Of a stretch of 64,000 nt of DNA, positions 18,601 to 30,600 are shown in pieces. The stretch lies in the NCBI RefSeq assembly GCF_002368195.1, contig NZ_AP018178.1:2872791-2936790 (forward strand), given 5' to 3'. The stretch comes from Calothrix sp. NIES-2100. GTDB taxonomy: Bacteria; Cyanobacteriota; Cyanobacteriia; Cyanobacteriales; Nostocaceae. The translations under genes were made by a program, and so were the position numbers. Each line of letters opens with the position of its first letter. The stretch's first letter is position 1. The notes beneath the pieces were generated by a model. It was not told the DNA's origin and did no database searches. It saw only the letters and a program-made list of their open reading frames with translations.

Positions 18601-21600
18601 GTTTTCTACACCAGTTGGTAATGTAGTGGTTGTATTGGCTGTGAGGGTATCACTGATGGTGACGATACTTTGAGTTTTAGCGAGAGTAGCATTGCTGGGG
18701 TTACTCAGATTAACAGTAAATGTTTCATCAGGTTCATTGAGATTGTCATTAAGGATGGGAATGCTAATTGTTTTGCTGGTTTGATTAGCAGCAAAGGTGA
18801 GAGTGTTAGTAACTGTGGAGAAATCACTAAGAGCGATCGCACGGCCGTTAGCTGTTGTATATTGAACGGTAATTGTTTGAGTGCTGGGCGCAGATAGGGT
18901 GACTGTAACTACAGCATTTGGATTCAGCCCTTCAATTACCGTGACATCGCTAATGCTAATTGACGGTGTAGTCCCGGCAATTACTTTAGTGGTAGCTTGG
19001 GCAATTAGGGGAACAGCTTGCAGATTGCCGACATTATCTTTAGCGATGCTGTAGAAGGCATAGGTATTGCCAGTTGCACCACTATACTGGGCTGAGGTAG
19101 CTGTGATGTCGTCTTGCCAAAGTGTAAATGCACCGCCATTCACAGATGCAAAGATATCGTAGGAAGCGATACCGCTACCGTTGTCTGTTCCTGACCAAGA
19201 AACGGTAAAGTTAGAACTATTCGTGGTTGTGGGTAGGGCAGAAATAGTACTAGTCGGGTCGCTGATGTCAACCGTATTTCGCCATAGTGGTGTAGCAATC
19301 GGGTCATTAGTATCAAAGACAATGCTGGCAACCGAGTCAATTTGCGTACCAGTGGTCAGGTTAGCTTTGGGTTTGATACTGTAGTTAACAAAGCCTTCTC
19401 CATCGTGGGTAGCGTTATTGGGGGGTAAGAAACCTGCATCGGGGTTAGTTGGTAATTCGCCCGTTGTGGGATCAATGGTGGTTAATTTCCAGGTGGCGGT
19501 GCGGGTGGTAGTGTTAAGGCTGGCGTTGAAATCGACATAGTAGCCGATGGTATCGCGCAAATCGACCCTGGTGTTGTAGGCTTGGAGGTCGTCGGGAACA
19601 TCGATGTAGATATTGCCAAAGCCAAAGTCGCCGAGTTCAAAGGTACTGAGGTCGAGGTCAGCGTCAATTTGGTGAGTGACGGTGACAAAGACTGCTGGTG
19701 CAGTGGCTGAGGCTTGGTTCTCGAAGCGAATCAGGTAGGGTAAGGTTTGGTAAGGGGTGAAGTAGCCTTGAGTGCCGTAACCTGCGGGGCCGATGATATC
19801 GTTGGGATCGACAGCAAAGAGGAATTCAAGACCTGCTTTACCTAAGTTTGCACCTATTCCCGCTAAACCACTCAAACCTAAACTCTTCCATAAAGATTGT
19901 CCTGATTTTGTTGCTCCGGACAGCACATTCGACAACTTAGGCGGAATCATGTATTTGGAACCAAAAGCTGTTGCGCCTCGGCCGTTATAACCCAGCATTT
20001 TCCAAGGTATCCAGCCTGTTAAAGCGCCTAATCCTGCGGCTGTTCCTAAACCACCCCAACTAAATCCACCATCAATTCCTTTTTCAATACCGTATCCCAG
20101 TGCATTGGTAGCTGCGCCTACGCCAGCCATACCAATAGCACCTCCCACAGTCCCCAAAGCTGCAAGTCCGCCGGTGCCGCCGACAACGCCACCATAGGCT
20201 GCACCGCCAACGGTAGCACCAATTAGTCCTCCCGCAGAAAATTGACCACCTGTCAAGGCTGTGCTGATTCCATAGGAAGCTGCACCGACAAGTCCGCCAA
20301 TAATCGCACCGCCTACAGCTAGAGGGACTAGGAAAGTACCTTGAGGATCGATCGCTCCCAGGGGTTTATTATCAACGTAGGCATATAAATTACTGCTACC
20401 ACCCAAGAAGCCAATGGGGTCGATGGAAGTAAATTTTCCGGTGTTGGTTTCGTAGTACCTGGATCTCATGAAGTCCAAACCGTTACCTTCATCGGTCACA
20501 CCCCACATTCCAACATACTCAAAGGGGTTAGCAACGGTTTCTGTTTTGGTTAAATCTTCGCCAAATGGTAAGTAACTGTAGCGATTAAGATAACTGCCTG
20601 TCCCACCAGTCAATCCTACTACCGAACCGATCGCATCAACATCATAATAGGTTGTGGCATTGCTACTATCTGTGCGGCTTACCAAACCGACACCGTTGGT
20701 ATAACGCGCAAGCAAACTGCCTGTACCATTGTATTCCCCAACTACACTCGCCAACCCAACTGGATCGATGAGGTACTCAGTTCGTTGCCCATTTTTCACA
20801 CTAGCAATGCGATTACCTAGGGCATCATATTCGTAACTCCAAGTACCATCTGGGGTGACAGCACCAATTAAACGATTTTCTTGGTCGTAAGTATAAGTTG
20901 AAGTTTGACCACCTTGAGTTTTGCTAATCAGGTTACCATCTAGATCGTAGATGCGACTAACTCCGCCAACGTTGGTGTATTGGTTGAGGTTGTTAGTGGT
21001 GTAGGCAGTTGTGACACTATTATCCTTGACAGAAATCCGATTACCTGCTGCATCGTAGACATATTCAATTTTGCGTCCACCTGGTAAGGTAACAGATGTC
21101 AGTTGACCGATCGCATCATAGCCATAAGTAGTTTTACCCTCAAGGGTAGTCAGGCTAGTCCTTCGTCCTAAATTATCGTAGGTATAATCAAAGCGAGAAT
21201 TTACTGAGGCATCAGCTTTATAGTTAACAACATTGGTAATTTGTCCAACTACATCATAGGTGTAGGTTGTGTAAGTACCATTACCGTTGTCTTCCCGTAC
21301 TACTCGACCTGCACCGTCGTAGGTATAAGCAATAATTCGCGTGCCACTACCATTAGTTAATTCTGAAAGTCTGCCCGCTGCATTATAAGCGTAGTTAGTC
21401 GTAGCACCACTTTGATCGACCATCTTTGTCCGCAGACCATTGGCGTTATAAGTAAATTCCACAAATCGCCCAGACCCCTGAGTGACTTTAGTGATGCGAT
21501 CGCCACTATCGTAAGTGTAACTAAAGCTACTATCTGCATCAGTAGCAGTCAGTAAATTGCCCCGATTATCGTAGGTAAAGCTAGCTGTTGTGCCGTCGGC

Positions 21601-24600
21601 GTAACTCTTGCTGAGTAAAAGTCCTCGGCTGTCATAGCTGTAGACAATGTTTTGACCTCGACGGTTAACTCCAACAGTAAGATTGCCTTTAGTGTCGTAG
21701 CTGTAAGTTTCTATACTGCCATCTGCGTAGGCAATTTTGGAGACATTACCGCCACCGTCATATTGCAGATTGGTAAAGTTACCTCGCTGATCCTCTAAGG
21801 TTTGCAGCTTATTAAAGTTAGAATCATAGGTAAACTCTAGTTTTTGACCAAGAGCATCGACGCTACTATTCAAATTACCTTTGCTGTCGTAGGTAAAAGC
21901 AGATAGGGTATTACCAGGTGCAATAATTCTGACTACATTACCATTTTCATCGTAGCGGTACTGTGTGATCCGACCTAGTGCATCTTGCAGTTGTCCAATT
22001 TGACCGGCATCATTTACTAATAGCTTGGTAATATTTCCGGTGGTATCTTTGACGGTAATACCGCCTGCAAAGTCGTAAGTATAGGTAACGGCTTCCGCAT
22101 TACCATCAAGATTTTGCTTGATTAGCCTGCCTTGAGTATCATAGTCAAAGTAGTTATGAGTACCGCCAGGTAAAGTAATTGAGCGCAAGGCGTAAGCTGT
22201 GGCTCCAGTGTTACTACTGTCGTAGGTGTAGGTAGTTGTGCCATCTGGGCCAGAGACACTGAGCAAGCGATCGCCTGTGGTATCGTATGTGTAAGTTGTA
22301 ATCCGTCCTGCTTGGTCTGTGAGTTTATTAATTCGACCTTGGGCATTATAAGTGAGAGTGAATTTGTCCCCATTGGAGTGATTTAGGCTTGTTAGTTGCG
22401 AACCTGTATAGCCCAACGTAATCCGGTTACCGCTAGCATCTTCCAGATAGTTCAGCTTGCCATCATTGCGGAAGACGCGCACAGTCCCATCTTTTTCTTG
22501 GAGACGATACACGCCTGACATGAGGCTGAGGGTAGCATAGTCTCCTGATTCACTGCTATAACTACCATCAGCTTGTTTATTGAAGAAGCGCAAGCTGCCA
22601 TAGCCTTTAATCCTCACGTTACCATCGCTATCGGCAGTTGCGGTAAAGTCCCAGGGATGCGTCCAACCTCTTCCCAATGCGCCTAAATTGAAACGTTCAG
22701 CTATGGGTTGGAGATAGGTGCGTCCAAAGGTTAAAGATAATCCCGGTGTGGGTGCAGTAGCATCAATTGCAGTTGCTAATGTTGTGCCAGGGAAAGTATT
22801 GCTAGCTTGCTGGAATTCAAAGCCCAGCAATTTGGCAATATCTGTGGTGGATTCACCCAATTGAGCCAAATAGCTGGCATTTTCATTGATGACTGCTTGA
22901 TAGCTATCGCTGGTATTGCCAACTGCATTGACAAAGTTATTATAAATAACATTCCAGGCTTCTGCTGATACATAAGCAGGTCGGCTACTATCTTTCAAAG
23001 CATTCCAATCAATGGTTGCACCATTTCTGGGGGTGCTGATGTTCAAACTGCCACTAGTAGCGCCGGCTTTGGGACGGAACAGGAAGGAGTAGCTACCTGT
23101 TGCACCAGGGGCGAGAACTCCCGCTGCACCCTGAGTATTAATGCCCAAAAATTGTACTGCACTATCAGTAAAGCCAGTTCCGCCTGTGGGACGAAATAAA
23201 ATTTGACTGCCATCTAAGCTAAATACTGGAACAGGAATATCTGTGTTACCCGCATTGCGGTAAGTAATAATTGCTTCTCCTGTCATCCAAGGGCGCATTC
23301 TTCCAGGCGCACTAACAAATACTTCTAGCTGACCGGGCGCCGCACCGTTAACATTAAAGATATCGTTGACTGTCGCTGTCCCCGCAGTATCTGTTACCCG
23401 CACATCGTAGGCTCCGGCAGTCAATCCTGCTAAATTAAAGCTAGCTACTAAGGTGCTGCTATTTTGCCAGGTAACTTGGCTAGCGGTGCGGATGGTATTA
23501 TTGGGGGCGATTAAACTGACGGCTGCACCCGGTGTAAATTGATTTCCCTCAATGGTGATAGTAGTTTGCCCGGCGTTACTACCTGTATTTGGGCTAACTT
23601 GGCGAATTTGGAAGGGGGTAATTGTGGTTTTGGGTGTGGCAGTTAAATTTAAGTTGTAATTTGTATTACCGCTATTGCGATAAGTGCGGAGGTAGTAAGT
23701 TCCGGCTTCTAAGTCTCTGCTTATTGATTCTGGGGATGTGCCAAAGGCGGTAGAACTGGCAAGGGTGCTGCCATTATTACTCAGTAATTCGACATTGGCA
23801 TCGGCAGTTAAACCGTTGAGGGCTAAGTTAAAGGTACTGGCTTGAGTCAGTTCAAAGCGATAATAATCGTTACGATCTAACTCACCAACAAAATCGTTTA
23901 AGGTTTGGGTTCCGGTGAGGATGCTTAAATCTCTGGCTTCGCTGAGGGAGTTACCGGCTGAGTCTTCCACAGATGTGGCTGTGGCGGTGAGTTTATAGTC
24001 TGTTCCCACTCCATAGGTGGAAGCGACACGGGCGTAGTAAACTCCAGTAAATAATAAGGTGTTGATGGCGTTTGTGCCACTGGTAATGGCATTGCCGGCA
24101 CTATCGAGGAGGGTGATACTGGTACTAGTTCCTGTAGCTAATCCACTGAGGGCTAAAGTTAAGCTGCTGTCTTTGGTGAGTTCAAAGCGGTAATAATCGT
24201 AGTTGTCTTGGGAAAGTTCTAGGAAGTTGCCAATATAATCACTGAATGTTTGGGTATTAATCAGAACGCCGATATCTTTGGCGGCGGTGAGGATATTGCC
24301 TGCGTTGTCGGCTGGGGTGGCGGGTAAGGAGGTTCCGGATACTTGTAAATTATAGTTGGTAGCACCTGCGCCATATTTATCAACCCTGACAAAGTATGTG
24401 CCACCGGCGAGGTTGCGGCTGATATTCTCTTCGGAAATGCCAGCACCGCTAGAACCAGTAATATAATTACCAGCGATGGTGTAAAGATTGAGGTTAGCAT
24501 CAGCACTCAAGCCGCTGAGTTTTAAATCTACTTTGGTATTACCTGCTAACTCTAGGCGGTAGTAGTCGTAGTTATCTTGATATAAACCGTAGAAGTCGCC

Positions 24601-27600
24601 AACAAAATCACTGAAACTTTGGGCGGTGGTGGTAATGTTTGTGATTTCTCTGGCTGTGTCGAGGTTATTTCCGGCTAAATCGGCTGGTGTCGCCCCTAGA
24701 GATGTCGCCCCGACTTGGAAATTATAGGTGGTGTTACCTGTTCCAGATTTTTGCACCAAGGCGTAATAAGTTCCAGGGAGGAGGTTGTAATTGATATTTT
24801 CGTTGGCTGTACCAGTTGCAGATGTGCCGGTGATGTAACCACCATTGCTGTTGTAGAGATAGAGGTTAGCATCTGAACTCAATCCACTCAGACTCAGATT
24901 TAAGGTACTATTTTGGGTGAGTTGCAGGCGGTAATAATCATAATCATCTTGGGCAATACCGTTGAAATCACCAACAAAATCGCTGAAGGTTTGGTTGGTG
25001 GTAATCGTGCCGATGTTTTTGGCTGTATTGCGATCGCTTCCTGCATTATCTAACGGAATGGCACCCAACGGTGTCGCACTCACTTGCAAAGCGTAATTTG
25101 TCCCGACGCTAGCGTTGCTGTACGCCCGCAGAAAGTAAGTTCCCGCGACAAGATTTTTGATAATTGACTCACTCGCTGTGCCAGAATTGGTACTATAGGC
25201 GATACCGCTGCCATTGAGGCTGTATAAGTACAAATTCCCATCGGCGGTTAACCCAGTTAAACTTAAATTCAGGGTGCTATTTTGCGCTAAATCTAAGCGG
25301 TAGTAGTCTTCATTATCCTCGGCAATACCGTTAAAATTGCCAACAAAGTCATTCAAGGTTTGACTGGTAGTAATTACGCCGAGATTTCTCGCAGTTTCGC
25401 GACTATTTCCCGCATTATCTCCCGGAGTTGCGGCTAAGGCGGTAGCTGTTGCTTGGAGAGAATAGTTTGTACCGCCAGTACCATTATTGTAGACGTAAGC
25501 AAAATAAGTTCCGGGTGCTAAGTTTTTAGTAATCGATTCGTTGGCGTTGCCAGTGGTGCTACTATAGGCAACTGTACCGCCATTCAGGTTGCTCAGATAT
25601 AAGCTAGCATCAGCACTTAAACCTGTGAGATTTAGGGTTAAGGTACTATTTTGAGTTAAATCAAAACGGTAGAAGTCGTAGTTATCCTGGGTTAAGCCGT
25701 TGAAGTCGCCAATATAATCGTTGAAGGTTTGGCTGGTACTAGTAATAGTAATATTTCTTGCAGATTGGCGATCGCTTAGAGCATTATCTACCGGAATTGT
25801 CCCCAGTGAAGTGGCAGCAGCTTGTAATTTATAGTTAGCCGTGCCTGTGTTGTTGTTGCTAACTTCAATAAAATAAGTACCAGCGGCTAAATTGCGCGTA
25901 ATGTTTTCATTGGTTATTCCTGATGCATTACTCCCAGTAATATAAGTACCACCGCTACTGTAAAGATAAAGATAAGCATCCGCACTCAATTCACTCAGCG
26001 TTAAATTGACTGTGCTGGGATTTGCTAGCTGGATGCGATAATAGTCTTTGGGGTTGGTGGTGTTATTAACTGAGTTCGTAACAGTTTGCAGAGTGCTGAG
26101 AGTTCCCAAACTGACGGCGGTATCTAAGGCAGAATTGGTGTTTGGTATGGTTGCCGTTGTCGCTGTCGCCGCCGCAGTAAAGTTGTAATTTGTACCGCCA
26201 TTGCCAATTTTTTGTACTAATGCATAATAAGTGCCAGTTGTCAAGGCGTAATTAATTGTTTCGTTGACAATACTGGAACCTGTCGCAGCTGTAATATAAC
26301 TACCAAAACTGTTGTACAAGTACAAATTGGCATCAGAACTCAAACCGTTGAGATTGAGGGTAACATTACTATTTTGCGTAACTTGGAATTTGTAGTAATC
26401 GTAAGTATCTTGAACTAAACCGTTAAAATCACCAACAAAATCGCTGAAAGATTGGGCGTTGCTGGTTAAATTGCCGATATTTTTCGCAACATCGCGGTTT
26501 TCACCAGCATTATCAGCGGGAGTTGTCGCCAAGGAAGTGGCTGAGGCTTGTAAGGTGTAGTTTGTACCGCCACTGCTATATTTTTGCACCCCAACGTAAT
26601 AAATGCCGGCGAAGAGGTTGCGAATGATTGATTCGTTGGAGATTCCCGAACCGTTGGAAGAGGTGATGTTACTACCAACGCTATCATATAGATATAAGTT
26701 GGCATCAGAACTTAAACCAGCTAAGCCGAGGTTGAGGGTGCTATTTTGACTGAGTTGCAGGCGGTAGTAATCGTAGTTATCGTCAGTTAACCCTTGGAAA
26801 TCGCCAACGAAATCAGTAACCGTTTGCGCGGTGGTGCTGACAGCGCCTAAATTCTTGGCTGTCTCTATGGTGTTACCTGCGTTATCTGCGGGGATTGCGC
26901 TTAAAGCAGTTGCAGCGGCTTGTAAGTTGTAGGTTGTACCACCTTCACCATATTTTTGCACTAAGACATAATAAATTCCCCCGTTCAGGTTACGAATAAT
27001 TGACTCGTTGGAGTTTCCTGAACCAGTGGAACTGATGATATTCGTACCAACGCTATTATATAGATATAAGTTGGCATCAGAACTTAATCCACTTAAGTTG
27101 AGGGTGAGGGTGCTATTTTGGTTAAGTTGCAGGCGGTAGTAATCGTAGGTATCGTCAGTTAACCCGTTGAAATCGCCAACGAAATCAGTAACCGTTTGCG
27201 CGGTGGTAATCGCGCCTAAATTCTTCGCAGTGTCGAAGCTATTTCCCGAATTATCAGCAGGTGTGGCAGTTAAAGCCGTTGCAGAAACTTGTAAATTGTA
27301 ATTAGTTCCGCTATTGCTAGCATCTTGTACGAGAACATAATAAGTTCCACTCGCGAGGTTGCGGATAATTGACTCGTTATACAGATTGCCATAGGAACTA
27401 GCAAGGGAATAACCACCACTACTATATAGATATAAGTTGGCATCACTACTCAATCCACTCAGGTTGAGTGTCAGCGTACTATTTTGCGATAATTGCAAAC
27501 GGTAGTAATCATTGTCATCGTTTGCCAGTCCGTTAAAGTTACCGATAAAATCGGTGAGGTTCTGGGTTGTGGTGATAGTACCCAGATTTCTCCCATTATC

Positions 27601-30600
27601 AAAATTATCACCGGCAGGATCAGCGGGGATAGTGCCTAAAGCAGTGCGGGAAAGTTGTAAATTGTAGGGAGTACTACCTGCACTGTTGCGGTAGACTAAA
27701 GCATAGTAAATTCCTGGCGCTAGGAGATTGCTGGTAACGATTTCATTTCCTGTACCACCGCCAAGGGAATTGTTAATTAAGCCACCATCGCTACGATACA
27801 GGTATAACTCAGCATTGTTAATTAACCCAGTGAGATTGAGATTGACTGTGCTGTTTTCATTGAGACGGAAGCGGTAATAATCGTAAGCATCGCTATCGCC
27901 AACATTTTCGCTAAAATTGACAGTATTTGTGAGAACACCAACTTCTTTCGCCGTTTCTAAAGTATTCCCGGCGTTATCTGGGGAAGTCGCACCCAGAGAA
28001 AGGGTACTTGCTTGTAGAGTATAGCTAGTACTACCAGTATCCGGTTTATTGATGTGGATGTAATAAGTTCCGGCGGTGAGAGTGGGAGAAAAGGTTTCGT
28101 TATTTACGCTGGAGAGGGTAGAGGAAGCGATCGCTTCTCCGTTACTATTATATAGATATAAATCGGCGTTAGAACTCAGTCCAGTAAGACTAAAACTCAC
28201 CGTGTTATTGCTTGTCAGTTGAAACCGATAATAATCACTATTATCAGTATTGCTCACAGTCCCCGTCAGGTTAGCATTATTCAGATTCGGAATATTTTGT
28301 GCTGTGTCTAACTGTAATGCTTTTGCTTGCAGAGTGTAAGTTGTTTTTCCAGCACCATTTTTACTAACTAGCGCATAATAAGTTCCCGCAGTCAAACTGC
28401 GAGTAATTGACTCATTGGCTGTATTTGCACTATTAGACGCGGTAATATATCCCCCCGCAACTGTATAGAGAGATAAATTTGCATCCGCACTCAACCCACT
28501 CAAAGTTAAATTAACGGTGCTATTTTGATCTAACTGCAAGCGATAGTAGTCATAATCATCATTAGCTAACCCATTAAAGTCACCAATAAAATCAGTGAAG
28601 TTTTGCGGTGTACCGTTGAGAATTCCAATATTTTTCGCCGTATCCAAAGTACTCCCCGCAATATCAGCCGGAGTCGCACCTAAGGAAGTTGCACCTACTT
28701 GTAAACTATAGTTAGTCTTACCACTCCCATACTTCTGCACCAAAGCATAATAAGTACCAGCTTGGAGATTTTGCTTTAATATTTCATTAGCTAAACCGCT
28801 AGCCGAACTTTGAGTAATATATCCACCATTGCTGTTATAAAGGGACAAATTCGCATCACTACTCAATCCACTCAGGCTGAGATTTAGCGTACTGTTTTGT
28901 GTCAGTTGCAGACGATAGTAGTCGTAGTTATCTGCAACTACACCATTAAAATCGCCAATAAAATCATTAAAGCTTTGGGTAGTAGTAATAACGCCAATAT
29001 TTTTGGCTGTGTCTCTATCATTTCCAGCATTATCAGCAGGCGTTGCACCTAACGCATTCGCAGCAACTTGGAGATTATAATTTGTCCCGCCACTCCCATT
29101 TTTATTGACTTGAACAAAATACGTCCCGGCGCTAAGATTGCGAATAATTGATTCGTTTGCTGTTCCACCCGCAGATGTTCCAGCTAGATAGCCACCAGCG
29201 AAATTGTAGAGAGAGATATCAGCATTAGAACTGAGTCCATTCAGGGTAAGATTGAGTGTACTGTTCTGAGTTAAATCTAAGCGGTAATAGTCATAGTTAT
29301 CTTGAACAATCCCATTAAAATCGCCAATATAATCGCCGAAGCTTTGACTACTACTGACAGCACCAATATATCTAGCCGTTTCTCTTTCATTACCAGCATT
29401 ATCAACCGGAACTGCACCTAAAGTAGTCGCAGAAACATCGAGAGTATAATTCGTCCCCGCACTGTTATCATTTCTGTAAACTAAAGCAAAGTAAGTGCCG
29501 GCTGCGAGATTTGTAATCAGCGATTCGTTAGCGATTCCAGATGCTGAACTAGAAGTAATTGTCCCACCAGCCTGATTATATAAATACAAATCCGCATTAG
29601 CACTCAATCCTTTCAAATTCAGATTGAGTTTACTATTCTCAGATAATTCCAGACGGTAGTAATCATAGGTATCTTGAGTTAAATCGTTAAAATTGCCAAT
29701 AAAATCATTAAAACTTTGACTACTACTAATTACGCCAATATTTCGCGCATTTTCACGCTCATTTCCCGCGCTATCTCCCGGAGTTGCACCCAGAGAATTA
29801 GCTGAAGCTTGTAATTTATAGTTAGTCGTACTACTACTATTGTTAACGACTTCAACAAAATAAATTCCCGCAGTTAAATTCCTAATAATTGCTTCATTGG
29901 TAATCCCCGCCGCCGAACTACCAGTGATATAACTACCACCACTACTATAAAGATTAATGTTGACATCAGCCGTGAAATCGCTCAAAAATACATTCAAAGT
30001 ACTATTTTGCGCCAGTTGTAGCCGATAATAATCTCTGGTGTTGCTATTATTAACAGAGTCATTGATAGTTTGCAGAGTACTAACAGCACCTAAATTAACT
30101 GCTGTATCTAGTACTGAACTAGTATTTGGGATAGTCCCAGTTGCTGCCGTTGCGGAAGCTTGTAAACTGTAATTTGTGCCACCACTGCCAACTTTTTGCA
30201 CAAATACATAATAACTTCCCGGTGTCAATTGACTAATAATTGACTCTTGCGAAATTCCCGAACCTGAAGAACCTGTAATATATGAACCAAAACTGTTATA
30301 TAGATATAGATTGGCATCAGAACTTAAACCACTCAAATTCAGCGTTACATTGCTATTTTGAGTCAGATTAAATTGATAATAGTCTTCATTATCAGTAGTT
30401 AAGCCGTTAAAGTCCCCAATAAAATCATTGAATGTTTGGACAGTACTAGTTAAAGTACTAATATTTCTGGCGATATCGCGATTATTACCAGCATTATCAA
30501 CAGGAATTCCCCCAATAGTACTGGCGGAAGCTTGCAAATTGTAATTTGTTCCCCCAGTCCCAGATTTTTCCACTAAAACATAATAAATACCAGAGTTAAG

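Noticed and set aside
16361..20000. Many plus-strand frames of 60-84 codons inside the giant gene
   Set aside because: They recur with the RTX repeat on the opposite strand and are shadows of it.
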